In this document: positions 1 to 7,725 of the stretch, piece by piece
How positions within the stretch are numbered: the stretch's first letter is position 1
How the letters are laid out: the number at the start of each line of letters is the position of its first letter
DNA from: Pavlovales sp. CCMP2436
Lineage: Eukaryota; Haptophyta; Pavlovophyceae; Pavlovales
DNA length: 13,826 bases
NCBI GenBank assembly: GCA_026770615.1
Contig: MU631425.1
Span: forward strand, 1 to 13,826
Direction: 5' to 3'
The notes under the pieces: generated by a model
What the model saw: only the letters and a program-made list of their open reading frames with translations
Told to the model about the DNA's origin: nothing
Databases searched by the model: none
Program-made: the position numbers and the translations under genes

Positions 1-377
1 GGGGGGGTTCGGAGTCCCATCTTTTTTTCAAAGTTGAAAACACACATGGTCAAATAAGAACGTACACGGTTAAATGAACGATCGTAAATGAGCCCGGACG
101 GCATTTCCTGCTAGGTCTTTAGTGATTCTATATACATATACTTCTTTTATAGAGAGTTCTAAAAAATAATCTGAGAATTACAAAGAGATGGTTTTGCAAA
201 TGAAAAAAAAATATTGAAAACGATACTCCATAATCGGACGACTCAGATCGAAAAAAGAGCGCACCTCGAAAAATGCACTGGTAAAAACTCATTTTGGAGA
301 TAGCAACAATGCCGTGCGCAAATCATTTTGGATCGTGTCTTTTAACCGTGAATGTTCATAATTGATCACGCTAGACT
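1..377. other. AT-rich left end without a gene
   Basis: No open frame of useful length with a plausible start is visible here on either strand. The stretch opens with a run of seven G, is rich in A/T runs, and contains a short TATATACATATA-like tract near 130-140. It lies downstream of the 436-aa minus-strand gene, so it should hold that gene's 3' flank, but I see no clean AATAAA on the minus strand. I compared it by eye with the reverse complement of the right end and saw no terminal inverted repeat. It could be viral non-coding end sequence or host flank. Confidence 0.5.
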
Positions 378-1688
378 CTACGGTGGTGGTGCTTCACGAA
401 CCCGACGCCGCACGACGATCCCCGCAAGCGTGTCGGCAACGGTCTTCCTTGCCGCAGCCTCCTGACGCTGCTGCTTCCGAAGCGCAGCGGCTTTGGTCCT
501 CTTCTCCGCAGCCAACGAAAGGGCGTCGTCGATACGTTTCTGCTCGATGCTCTTCGCCTTACCGCTATCTTTAAAGCGACTTGCGATCGTCTTAAGAGCA
601 TCCTGCTCGTGAAGCTGCCTTGCTTTTTGTATATTGTACTCGCTAATCACGAGGCTGCGCACAGCGGCCAGACTGATGAAGGTCAGAGAGTACCGGGACG
701 GAGGGATTTGTGCATTCGCAAGATAGCTGAGGCGGTACTGGTCACGCGTGTCCACTACGAATTGTGTAAGGTCTTTGACTGCGAGAAGATCGACAGTACG
801 CAGAGTCGGTCGCTGCAGCTCGACCCACGCGGGCGCTTGCGATTTCAGGTGTGCAATCTCCTCCGACTCACGCAGCGCGGACATCTCAGCAGCCCTCGTC
901 TGAACACTGATGGCCTCCGGGTCTTCACTGCTCACGTACGTTGAAGGATTCGGGTTTGATTGTATCACAGGAACACCGGTGACAGTCATAGCCTCCACGA
1001 CGGGTTTAGACGGCGTCGACGGAGACTTTGTGCTCCCTCTAACCGGCGTTGCCGGCGATGCACTCGGACCGGCACTCGGACCGGCGGCTTGGCTCGCGAT
1101 CGGTATTTTCGGTACTGCAACCGATGATATCGCAGGCGCCATCGGGTTGAAAATCTGACGAGCACTAGGGACTTGTTGGACGATGTACGTCGGGGGAGGT
1201 GCGGCGACGGATCCGGCAAGACTAAGCTGACTCGGTGCAACAAAGCCCGTAGCGTCAACCGCACGCGCACCCTCAAATGCAGCAGGCGGAATCCCCATTG
1301 AAAGCCTTTGAGCAAGAAACGGAGCGTCGCGCGGATTTATGTAGTTCTTGAGAGATGGGTCCGACGTGATCGTCACTTCTGGTATGCCGTATCCGACGTT
1401 CAATATAGTAAGCTCGCTCCTATAAGGCTCCGGGGAAAATTCAGGCATTGGAACGCTGTAGTCGATCAGAATAGGCGCCTTGTGTAGTGTGAGTTTCACT
1501 GACGACTTGTCAAGTTGCAGCCCCGTCCACATGTCACTGGACGGCCAAAGTCGAAACATAGCTCCGACATACGGATTTCCGTCCGGAGTTGAGTAGAAGG
1601 TGGAGCGTGGTCGAGTGTCGGAAGGCTTGATCGCATACGGGTTCATAAATTGATCGCCGTATTTTTTGTGATGAACAAAATGCGTCAT
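378..1688 (-). CDS. Unknown protein with Pro/Ala-rich linker and C-terminal coiled coil
   Basis: I do not recognise this 436-aa protein. Residues 15-135 look like a compact mixed domain with Trp, Tyr and Pro. Residues 150-250 are a low-complexity linker rich in Pro, Ala, Ser and Gly, including a GPSAGPSA duplication. Residues 260-430 are strongly helical and charged, with an Ala/Lys/Arg/Gln-rich stretch at 380-420 that suggests a coiled coil, ending in an Arg-rich patch and PPP. The stop is TAG. The start at 1688 is ATG; an in-frame ATG at residue 15 (1646) is an alternative. It is the last gene of a minus-strand run that also holds the packaging ATPase, and lies 34 bp beyond that gene's extended frame, which suggests a virion or assembly protein. 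That role is inferred from position only. Confidence 0.8.
   Translation of the reverse strand: MTHFVHHKKYGDQFMNPYAIKPSDTRPRSTFYSTPDGNPYVGAMFRLWPSSDMWTGLQLDKSSVKLTLHKAPILIDYSVPMPEFSPEPYRSELTILNVGYGIPEVTITSDPSLKNYINPRDAPFLAQRLSMGIPPAAFEGARAVDATGFVAPSQLSLAGSVAAPPPTYIVQQVPSARQIFNPMAPAISSVAVPKIPIASQAAGPSAGPSASPATPVRGSTKSPSTPSKPVVEAMTVTGVPVIQSNPNPSTYVSSEDPEAISVQTRAAEMSALRESEEIAHLKSQAPAWVELQRPTLRTVDLLAVKDLTQFVVDTRDQYRLSYLANAQIPPSRYSLTFISLAAVRSLVISEYNIQKARQLHEQDALKTIASRFKDSGKAKSIEQKRIDDALSLAAEKRTKAAALRKQQRQEAAARKTVADTLAGIVVRRRVREAPPP
1061..1084. repeat. 12-bp tandem duplication
   Basis: The unit CACTCGGACCGG occurs twice in perfect tandem. On the minus strand it encodes the GPSAGPSA part of the Pro/Ala-rich linker of the 436-aa protein, so it looks like simple slippage expansion of a flexible linker. 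Confidence 0.9.
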
Positions 1689-1722
1689 GATGTAACTGTG
1701 CTTGTCATTTTCAATGCGATTT

Positions 1723-1845
1723 TTAAGTTACCACCAATCTCGAAAATCGGTTGTAGATCTCACCTGACCCCACATCGATCCACATGAACGCGCGGGGGTC
1801 TCCGCCCACCTTGAAAATATGTCGGTAAGTCAGATCAAATTCCTC
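1723..1845 (-). pseudogene. C-terminal continuation of packaging ATPase beyond TGA
   Basis: Directly after the TGA at 1846-1848 the same frame reads 40 more codons to TAA at 1723-1725. The residues include EEFDLTYRHIF and FMWIDVGSGEIYNRF, which I read as the conserved aromatic and acidic tail of PLV packaging ATPases. Counting the TGA as one codon, the product would be 240 residues, a normal length for the family, and the gap to the next gene shrinks from 157 to 34 bp, matching the tight packing elsewhere. The TGA is one substitution from several sense codons. Read-through, reassigned TGA, mutation and sequence error are all possible. Confidence 0.75.
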
Positions 1846-2445
1846 TCACGATCGGGGTACAAGCTCTGACCGAACATTCTCGATCTCCTTTAAATTTGCT
1901 GATTTGAACATCGCAATGTGCGAGAGCAGTTTGCGCGTGCTGAGCGGTAGCGCATTAAACGTTTGAGATATAACCCACACCGAGAGTTTAAGATGACGGC
2001 GATTTGCGACCACGGTTTCATATTGCTTACGTAACGAAGGGTCCTTTAAGCTCGTCATAAAATCATCAATGAGCAGCAGACTCTCCTTGCCGGCCCTCGC
2101 CGACACTTCGCAGCACGCAATGATCTCACTGAGAATCTCGCTATTGAACTCATGTGCGAGCGAGTGATGACCTTTGAATGGGTTATCCGTCATCGACTCG
2201 AACGATCCCTGAGGCACGAGTACGAACACGCGATTAAATTGATTTACGAAAATGGGATGATGCTGCTGGGTCAAAAACGTGGTACTTAAAGAGCTCTTCC
2301 CGCTGCGGGGTTGTCCACAGAACAGAATAAAGCTGTGATTCTGGGGTAGCGGACGAGGGACGCCGTGGTACGGTGCATCGCACAAAAACGTAGGCGTCTG
2401 TATTTTTATCTCGTTGACTTCCTCTACGATCTTTGGAAGACTCAT
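1846..2445 (-). CDS. A32/FtsK-type genome packaging ATPase (cut short by an in-frame TGA)
   Basis: This encodes a DNA packaging ATPase of the kind shared by Polintons, PLVs, virophages and larger dsDNA viruses, which drives genome loading into the capsid. Walker A is GQPRSGKSS at residues 44-52, Walker B is LLLIDD at 123-128, and the polar sensor segment SQTFNALP at 160-167 precedes a SHIAMFK strand at 175-181, as in PLV ATPases. The frame begins with ATG at 2445 and stops at TGA (1846-1848) after 199 codons. The same frame then stays open for 40 codons that look like the usual C-terminus of the family, so the gene seems to carry a nonsense codon. It lies only a few bases downstream of the 101-aa gene on the same strand, which suggests joint expression. 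Confidence 0.88.
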   Translation of the reverse strand: MSLPKIVEEVNEIKIQTPTFLCDAPYHGVPRPLPQNHSFILFCGQPRSGKSSLSTTFLTQQHHPIFVNQFNRVFVLVPQGSFESMTDNPFKGHHSLAHEFNSEILSEIIACCEVSARAGKESLLLIDDFMTSLKDPSLRKQYETVVANRRHLKLSVWVISQTFNALPLSTRKLLSHIAMFKSANLKEIENVRSELVPRS

Positions 2446-2450
2446 CGTAG

Positions 2451-2756
2451 TTAACAGTAGCGAATATAATTCTCTCGAGGTCGTGCCGCTGGTGGGGTTA
2501 TTGGAACAGGAGTGTGGACGGGTGGCAATGATGATGGCACACCCGGCACGCAGTAGCCAAGCAGCTTCAGCCTAAGTTTTTCCATCTTGTGGTGCGTTCT
2601 CTCGGCATTGTATCGATCACGTGCGGCGGCGAGTGCACGAACTTGACCAGGTGTCGCTTTTTTTTTAGCCGTCTGCGTCGACTGATCGACGACTGGGATC
2701 GAGAGGCAGGTTGACAGACCTTCGGTGTCAGGATCGCACGCATGGGTTTCGGACAT
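2451..2756 (-). CDS. Small basic protein, unknown
   Basis: The 101-aa product is not recognised with confidence. Residues 1-28 are acidic to neutral with several Cys. Residues 30-68 are strongly basic and helical, including AKKKATPGQVRALAAARDRY. Such a K/R-rich stretch followed by a Q..AL..AR helix is common in small proteins of PLVs and giant viruses and may bind nucleic acid. The tail is Pro-rich. The gene starts with ATG at 2756, ends TAA at 2451, and sits just upstream of the ATPase on the same strand with a few bases between, so they are likely co-transcribed. Its start faces the penton gene across a very short divergent region. Confidence 0.7.
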   Translation of the reverse strand: MSETHACDPDTEGLSTCLSIPVVDQSTQTAKKKATPGQVRALAAARDRYNAERTHHKMEKLRLKLLGYCVPGVPSSLPPVHTPVPITPPAARPRENYIRYC

Positions 2757-2798
2757 TATGATTGTACACAGGAAAAAAATCTAGGCGACCAGTACAAA
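2757..2798. promoter_or_regulatory. Short divergent intergenic region
   Basis: These 42 bases separate the start of the 101-aa minus-strand gene from the most likely start of the penton gene on the plus strand. They hold an A-rich tract (GGAAAAAAAT near 2771). Both transcripts must start in or near this interval or inside the opposing coding sequence. No sharper motif can be defined by eye. Confidence 0.35.
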
Positions 2799-3575
2799 AT
2801 GACGAGCCAACAATTCATATATTTGAGTTCGCTGTCGGCCAATTATTTCCCGCTCGGTGAATATCGACGTGATTGTTGCGATTGGGATCTAGGTATTCCC
2901 CTCAATTGCGGACAAGATGAGAAAATATTGATCCAACTTGCATCTGCATCGATACCTATCAATCACTACACCATCAACGCCTCCAACAACACGTTCAGAT
3001 TCGTTGACACCAACAACGCGGGTATCTCCACTTTTGTTGTGCCACCTGGTTATTACGCGGGTATGGGTTCACTTCTTACAGCTTTTAATGCCTCGTGGCT
3101 CGCGGCGTTCCCGCTTAGGACGGTTACGCTCTCATTCACAACTGGTGACGTCAAACTAAAGAGTGTGAATCCGAGTGCAACGAATACGACAACCTTATAC
3201 CCTTTGGGGGCTACGATGAATCAGCTTCTAGGGACTGGGAGCATCACTCCAACCCTCACTTCCACCACCGCCCAATTTCTTCCCAATTTCTACGACTCGC
3301 GTGGACCTCGCGCAATACGTCTTATCGCTCCGCAATTAGATCTGCACACCACCGACTCGCTAGGCAACGGGAGTTCGCTAAACACATTCGCGTCCATCCC
3401 GATAAGCGTGCCTTGGGGGTCTACTCAAACTTATCTGGCACCGTTTTCAATGCTACTCGAAACAACAAAAAAGAGCATCTCGACCCTCCGTCTTCAACTG
3501 GTGACGGACAACGGCGACCCGTACGATACAAACGGGCTCGATTGGGCTTGCGCACTATCAGTGTTCATTGTCTAA
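2799..3575 (+). CDS. Penton-like minor capsid protein
   Basis: I read this 258-aa product as the single-jelly-roll vertex (penton) protein of a PLV. The protein is rich in beta-prone residues with many Thr, Ser and Asn. Near its N-terminus lie ASIPINHYTINASNNTFRF and then VVPPGYYAGMGSLLTAFN, a pattern I associate with PLV and Polinton pentons: a strand with NNTF followed by a PPG-Y turn and a helix. The ATG at 2799 follows TACAAA and is preferred. An in-frame ATG at 2742 would add 19 residues but overlaps the start of the opposing gene. The stop is TAA. It heads a plus-strand run with the small hydrophobic protein and the major capsid protein. Confidence 0.8.
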   Translation: MTSQQFIYLSSLSANYFPLGEYRRDCCDWDLGIPLNCGQDEKILIQLASASIPINHYTINASNNTFRFVDTNNAGISTFVVPPGYYAGMGSLLTAFNASWLAAFPLRTVTLSFTTGDVKLKSVNPSATNTTTLYPLGATMNQLLGTGSITPTLTSTTAQFLPNFYDSRGPRAIRLIAPQLDLHTTDSLGNGSSLNTFASIPISVPWGSTQTYLAPFSMLLETTKKSISTLRLQLVTDNGDPYDTNGLDWACALSVFIV

Positions 3576-3608
3576 AAAAAATGTGTGGGACTGTCATCAC
3601 CAATCAAA

Positions 3609-3809
3609 ATGGGACTGCTCGGGCGTCTATCGCAGGGAGCAAAGCACATCGGACGCACTGCTGGAGTCGGAATAGGCAGCATCTGTCGCTTCACGAGTAC
3701 GTTTCTTGCAAGTGCAGGGAAGGCAGCTCAGCAAGTAGCCGACATCGGTCACCAGGCACTGAGACTCGCCGAAGCCATACCTGTTTTGAAGAGCATACCA
3801 ATCGTCTAA
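3609..3809 (+). CDS. Small Gly/Ala-rich hydrophobic protein (stopped by in-frame TAA)
   Basis: The gene lies between penton and major capsid genes. From the ATG at 3609, after CAATCAAA, it encodes 66 residues up to TAA at 3807-3809. The product is rich in Gly, Ala, Ile and Val with scattered Lys/Arg and looks amphipathic. Small proteins of this type between capsid genes are often minor virion components that bind the inner capsid face, membrane or DNA, comparable in character to adenovirus pVI or pX; that comparison is inference. The frame continues past the TAA for 37 more codons of the same composition to TAG at 3921-3923, so the original product was probably about 104 residues. Confidence 0.6.
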   Translation: MGLLGRLSQGAKHIGRTAGVGIGSICRFTSTFLASAGKAAQQVADIGHQALRLAEAIPVLKSIPIV

Positions 3810-3923
3810 GGCCTCGTAGGTGTCGGCAAGTCGATGGCGGACACGGTCGGGCTCGCCGGATCCGTCGCGAGCACAACTGGAGCACTCGGTAAACTCCTAA
3901 CCAAAAAATTCGAAAAAAAATAG
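3810..3923 (+). pseudogene. Continuation of small hydrophobic protein after TAA
   Basis: In the same frame as the preceding gene the sequence reads GLVGVGKSMADTVGLAGSVA, then a further 17 residues ending in the basic tail KKFEKK and TAG at 3921. Composition (Gly, Ala, Val, Thr) matches the first part, and the end lies 40 bp before the capsid ATG, which fills an otherwise unused gap. I therefore treat the TAA at 3807 as an interruption rather than the natural end. Confidence 0.6.
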
Positions 3924-3963
3924 CACGCCGATTAAATATCTAACGTAGAGATACCAAGATACA

Positions 3964-5244
3964 ATGAACGACGCCGAAAACCTATACGCTCCTGCCATCC
4001 CAAGCTTCTATGATTTTTCACCCCGTCCGCCAGCGGTAAAAAGCGAATGCATTCTCTCATACATCACACCGACGAATGGTACAACATTCGCTCCAAGTTC
4101 GCAAATTACCATGGAGCTCGCCTGCGGAACGCCCGGTCAGATGATCGACCCTAGCCAAACCGTACTCAGCTACCGGCTGTTCAACGGTACTTCACAGAGT
4201 GTCCAGCTTGATAAATCGGCGGCATGTGTGCTCTCACAGATTGACATCTTCCACGGATCGCGTCAGCTGAGTAGTATCTCAGAATATAATTTACTCCAGC
4301 AGGTCCTAACAGACTTCAGCTGCGGCGCCGACGATTACGAAACCAGCGGGACGATGCGAGGCGTTGCAGATTACGTTCCAGTAGCTATCGCGACCGCGGC
4401 CAATTTCACTGATGCTTACTACGCAAGACTCGGGGCGACGATTGCTCCGGGAGCCTCTCTGACGGTCTGCGTCCCACTGATTTCGATTCTTGGCTCCATG
4501 TCGATGCGCGCCTGGCCAATCTCACAAGCCAAGGAAAGTATCAGAATCGTCATTAAACTCACCAATGTTCTTAATCACGGGAAATGGTCGGCCGCCCCTG
4601 TTGGGACGTGTGCGATTGACAACTTCAAAATGTGGGTCTCGTATATCCGCATCGACCCGAACGTCGAGCGTAAAATGGTCATGGATCTAGGGGGTGTCAT
4701 ATCGATCCCGTGTGTTGACTTCGTCCAGACGTCGACCTCAGTTGCAGCGGGATCCAATTATGTGAGTATGCCGATCGCGGTGCGAGCCAAATCGGCCACC
4801 GCGATCTTCGTGGCAATTCGCAAAACGGCAAACTTGGGTGCTCTGGGTGTGTTCAATTTGGATCGTTTCACGGGCGGAGATGTCGTCGGAAATGTTTCAT
4901 ACAGGTTCAAAATCGGTTCAACGATTATTCCATCCTCATACGTCACCGCTGGTGCAGAATCACGCATGGAGCTCATGAGGGCGCTGGGCATGCAGCTTTC
5001 GGAGTCTACGGCGCGCACGTGTGTATCTGCCGCAGACTACCTTTCCACGGCCTTTGTGATCGGTGTCTCACTGCAGTGCTTCCCGATGACCGAGGCTATG
5101 GGTGACGGTCTCCTTGTGGACAGCACTATCATCCTTGAAATGAACGTGGGGACAGCTCAGACCAGTGCGATTCGTCTTGACGCCTTTGTGCAGATGGAGA
5201 AGACCCTCGTTTTCGCCAACGGCGCGATCACGTTTGACGCCTAG
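3964..5244 (+). CDS. MCP: Major capsid protein, double-jelly-roll type
   Basis: The 426-aa product is the likely hexon-forming capsid protein. It is rich in strands with little charge clustering. Residues 88-112 (including SQIDIFHGSRQLSSISEYN) match the conserved segment of PLV/Polinton capsid proteins in which a strand ending in a Gly-Ser turn is followed by a helix with an aromatic YN. A late segment with MEKTLVFANGAITFDA closes the protein. The length is at the short end for the family. The ATG at 3964 follows an AT-rich leader (ATTAAATATC) and the stop is TAG. The frame is entirely intact, unlike the replication genes. The order penton, small protein, major capsid on one strand is a usual PLV arrangement. 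The family call is from pattern memory, not an alignment. Confidence 0.82.
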   Translation: MNDAENLYAPAIPSFYDFSPRPPAVKSECILSYITPTNGTTFAPSSQITMELACGTPGQMIDPSQTVLSYRLFNGTSQSVQLDKSAACVLSQIDIFHGSRQLSSISEYNLLQQVLTDFSCGADDYETSGTMRGVADYVPVAIATAANFTDAYYARLGATIAPGASLTVCVPLISILGSMSMRAWPISQAKESIRIVIKLTNVLNHGKWSAAPVGTCAIDNFKMWVSYIRIDPNVERKMVMDLGGVISIPCVDFVQTSTSVAAGSNYVSMPIAVRAKSATAIFVAIRKTANLGALGVFNLDRFTGGDVVGNVSYRFKIGSTIIPSSYVTAGAESRMELMRALGMQLSESTARTCVSAADYLSTAFVIGVSLQCFPMTEAMGDGLLVDSTIILEMNVGTAQTSAIRLDAFVQMEKTLVFANGAITFDA

Positions 5245-5479
5245 AAGGGGAGTGGACACTCATAAAAACAACAACAACAACAAAAATAACTGTAATTATC
5301 ATTGCACTCAATCGAGATTGATGATAGACACAGTTGAACGCCACACACAAGTAGGAAGAGCACTCTCAAACGCAAACATAAAGGGTTAACGCGTAAGTGG
5401 GATTTATGTAATCTGGCCAGGCTGGAGTAAGGTTCCGTTTCTCAAATTTGGTCTGACTACAAATATCTACAATCGAGCG
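5245..5479. other. Intergenic region with ACA repeats
   Basis: This stretch separates the capsid and lipase genes. It begins with a CAA/ACA tract at about 5267-5286 and is otherwise unremarkable. It should contain the 3' end of the capsid transcript and the promoter of the lipase gene. I find no AATAAA and no convincing small gene. Confidence 0.5.
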
Positions 5480-6624
5480 ATGCATTGTTATTCTCACTAT
5501 ATGCCCTATTCAGCACCCGGTAAATCGTTCGATCTGGTCGGGTACCTTGTCGTTTCACCAACACTCGTGCGGACCCGCGAGACACGCGTACTCAGTATGG
5601 CGAACAAGGAAAACGGATGGGAAGCACCTTCGCATGACAAGGAATGGCGTAGATGGCTAGGAGCTTCGTATGGCGTTTATACCGCGGTTGCCAAGCTGTT
5701 GACGGACCTTCGCACAGCCGTCGATGGCATCTGGTAAGTTTTCGAGAGGGGTACGGGTAAGATCATGAAGCAAGGAGGTTCGCATGTAACACTCAACCAA
5801 ACCTCGATTTTTCCTCTCGTACCAAATGTGCTCACAAGGAGTCTGTGGCGACAAAACGTGAGGCAAGTTGGCAAAGTACAGGTCACGATCGGTCGTGGGG
5901 GTGGTGCGGAGGTGAGTGGGGTCGATGGTGGTCCAACACGTCGCTTCCGAAATGCACACACTCCTAAAGAATTATATATGGTGCCTTACACAGGGAGAAA
6001 CATTTGATGGCACCGAAAGACTTTGATGCTGTTGCTAAAATCCTACGACGAGACTTGCCAGCATTTCTACGAGCCTCGTACGCACCCCTCTACGCAGCCG
6101 GCATGGAGATGGGTAAACTGGGTTACTCGATGGACTTGAAGCTGAGTTCGAACGAGGCCAAGGTGTTTTTCTCAGCTACCACAGGTGCAGTTGTGTGCTT
6201 CCGCGGAAGCGTGAGTGCGGCGGACTGGGCCGAAAATTTGCAGCTCGGTGTGGGCGTATTCGGTCCGAGACATCAAAGGTCCAAGGCGCTCATGGAAAAG
6301 GTGCAGGCAAAATACGGTCCGTCGCACGCGATCGGGCATTCACTTGGAGGTCACCTGGCAGAGCATTCGGGCGCGCGTGGGCTCATACTCACCGTGGACA
6401 AGGCCGTGGGCGTTCGTGACTTGGGCGCGCAATCAAACCCCAACGAACTCGATATCCGCGCAAAGGGCGATGCAGTCTCGGCTCTGTCTCACGGGGGCCT
6501 TCGAGAGGAGGTAGCCTCCACCGGGAAACCGGCGGCCGCACCCCATCTCCTACCGGGGCCAATTCGAGCTCCAATCGGCATGATCATCCGAGGGGTGTTC
6601 GCACACGACTATCAGCATATCTGA
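5480..6624 (+). CDS. Class-3 (GHSLGG) lipase, probably two exons
   Basis: The second exon holds an alpha/beta-hydrolase of lipase class 3. Numbering from TTG at 6004, CFRGS at 65-69 matches the oxyanion-side FRGT element, GHSLGG at 111-116 carries nucleophile Ser113, KGDAVS at 154-159 offers catalytic Asp156, and FAHDYQH near the end offers His201 or His205, so a full triad is visible. PLVs often encode such lipases, perhaps for membrane penetration or release. The frame 5480-5737 upstream ends at GTAAGT. Joining 5733 to 5994 fuses it in frame, giving about 294 residues. Without splicing, ATG 6007 would start a 205-aa protein already containing all catalytic residues. The end at TGA 6622 is natural for the family. 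Confidence 0.75.
5734..5993 (+). other. Probable spliceosomal intron in the lipase gene
   Basis: The donor is CTG|GTAAGT, the complete consensus, and the acceptor is CCTTACACAG|GG. The 260-bp segment interrupts codon TGG after its second base (TG|G), and removal joins the 84-codon upstream frame to the lipase frame with no stop between. Inside, all plus-strand frames are poor. A branch-like CTCCTAAAG lies about 30 bp before the acceptor, and a second donor-like GGGTAAGA occurs at about 5755. This is seen in sequence only; no transcript data are available. Confidence 0.6.
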
Positions 6625-6837
6625 ACGAAAAAAAGAAGTCGAGTCAAAGTCGACACAGCTTAGTAGACTTCCGGTGATCATTGGTGATAACATCGAGGGT
6701 GCAAACATCGAAGGCGCAAACATTTCTGAAAGCTTTCGAGCATGCTTGAGATCGCGCTTTTGACACGTGTACGATGTGCACTGCTGATCAGTCATTTGTG
6801 AAATGTACTTGGAATTTTTTTAGAAAATGGCGCAACA
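6625..6837. other. Convergent intergenic region
   Basis: The plus-strand lipase and the minus-strand gene ending at 6838 converge here. The plus-strand frame one base ahead of the lipase frame is open from about 6585 to 6762 and would encode an acidic tail with a GANIE repeat. There is an A7 run near 6630. No AATAAA is seen near either gene end; one plus-strand copy lies further on at 6934-6939, inside the opposing gene. Confidence 0.45.
6690..6719. repeat. 15-bp tandem repeat
   Basis: ACATCGAGGGTGCAA is followed directly by ACATCGAAGGCGCAA, with two substitutions, and by the start of a third unit. In one plus-strand frame the unit encodes the five residues N-I-E-G-A, so a coding origin is possible. 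Confidence 0.85.
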
Positions 6838-7153
6838 TTAGCCTTCTTCGTCATCAACGATCCTGCACTCTTCAAAGGGAAATATAATATCGGTGTGCCT
6901 TTTTAAGAGCAACTTGTACTGGACTTCTTTACAAATAAAGCTGCTCTTGTAGGTTGTGATAAAATTGAAATTAACCTTGAAAAAGAGCATCCGGTCATGG
7001 GAGAATCCACACGATTGTACCATTGCTCATGGTTTTCACGTCGATCAGGCGCACGTCTCCTTCGGTCAACCCCATTTGACTTATGAGGCGTGTAATCTCG
7101 TTCAACCTCGTCTCGAGAATTTGCGGATTGGTCGTCGCATGAAAATTTTGCAT
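6838..7153 (-). CDS. Small unknown protein, broken by a one-base frame change
   Basis: From ATG at 7153 a 52-codon frame begins MQNFHATTNPQILETRLNEI and runs to TGA at 6995-6997. The frame one base ahead is open from here to TAA at 6838 and continues with hydrophobic and charged residues (FFKVNFNF, FPFEECRIVDDEEG). The two halves join smoothly if one base of the CCC run at 6999-7001 is not read, which would give about 104 residues. N-terminal residues 10-30 look helical; the rest looks beta-rich. I do not recognise a family. The AT-rich leader with AATAAAAAATC and AATAAACATA in front of the ATG supports a real start. Convergent with the lipase. Confidence 0.5.
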
Positions 7154-7180
7154 TATGTTTATTAATAATGTGCACGATTT

Positions 7181-7186
7181 TTTATT
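7181..7186 (-). terminator. AATAAA polyadenylation signal
   Basis: On the minus strand AATAAA lies about 10 bases after the TAG (7196-7198) of the 148-aa gene, in an AT-rich spacer of about 42 bp before the next ATG. The spacing fits a compact eukaryotic 3' end that overlaps the next promoter. A second AATAAA lies at 7158-7163. Confidence 0.5.
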
Positions 7187-7195
7187 GCAAATGTA

Positions 7196-7642
7196 CTAAA
7201 TGACATATAGGAGACCGTTCGGATCTTCATCCTCCACACGGGGATCAGGGCTGTGATAAGGCATTCTGGTCAGATTTCTAGAATAATGCATGCTGTGCGT
7301 GTACGATTGGTGGTGCTGCTGGTGAGTTATAAACATGCAAAGGAAAAGTGGCACACAGTGCGAGCTAACTTGCGCGCGCGTGTCCTCGTCGTAGATGATC
7401 AATTGGTTCACGGTTGATTTGTAGTAAAACGGCACATGCTCGTCTGATGCGCTATCCACAAGCCATCCTCTAACCTGGTGTTGGTTCACCCACCGCAAGC
7501 AGCTTACGTTAAACGATTGTCCTCCCGGTACGTGTACGTCCGAATGGACCCCCCTCTGCCCAGCCCGAGGTTCGCCAAGAGTATCGACGATTAGCACGTA
7601 TTGCATGATGTAGTCAAAGTTGCTGCACACCGGACCTGGCAT
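7196..7642 (-). CDS. Unknown 148-aa protein
   Basis: The frame is open from 7747, but the upstream part is an AT-rich leader overlapping the end of the polymerase frame, so I choose the ATG at 7642 (MPGPVCSNFDYIMQYVLIVD). The first two thirds look like a small beta-rich domain with several Trp, Tyr and Gly. The last part is rich in His and Gln (THQQHHQSYTHSMHY) and then acidic with Pro. There is no motif I recognise. The gene is followed by an AATAAA signal. It may be a virion or regulatory protein; nothing in the sequence decides this. Confidence 0.55.
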   Translation of the reverse strand: MPGPVCSNFDYIMQYVLIVDTLGEPRAGQRGVHSDVHVPGGQSFNVSCLRWVNQHQVRGWLVDSASDEHVPFYYKSTVNQLIIYDEDTRAQVSSHCVPLFLCMFITHQQHHQSYTHSMHYSRNLTRMPYHSPDPRVEDEDPNGLLYVI

Positions 7643-7725
7643 TTGTCTTTTATGATTGTACCAGAGAATTTTTTTATTAAAGAAAAAACGCACTGTCTTT
7701 TGAGTGTTGGAAGTTGTGTGGACAT

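Noticed and set aside
5657..5961. Two minus-strand frames of 94-100 codons across the lipase intron
   Set aside because: No recognisable motif, no good start context, and they overlap exon 1 and the intron; the splice-site match on the plus strand explains the region better.
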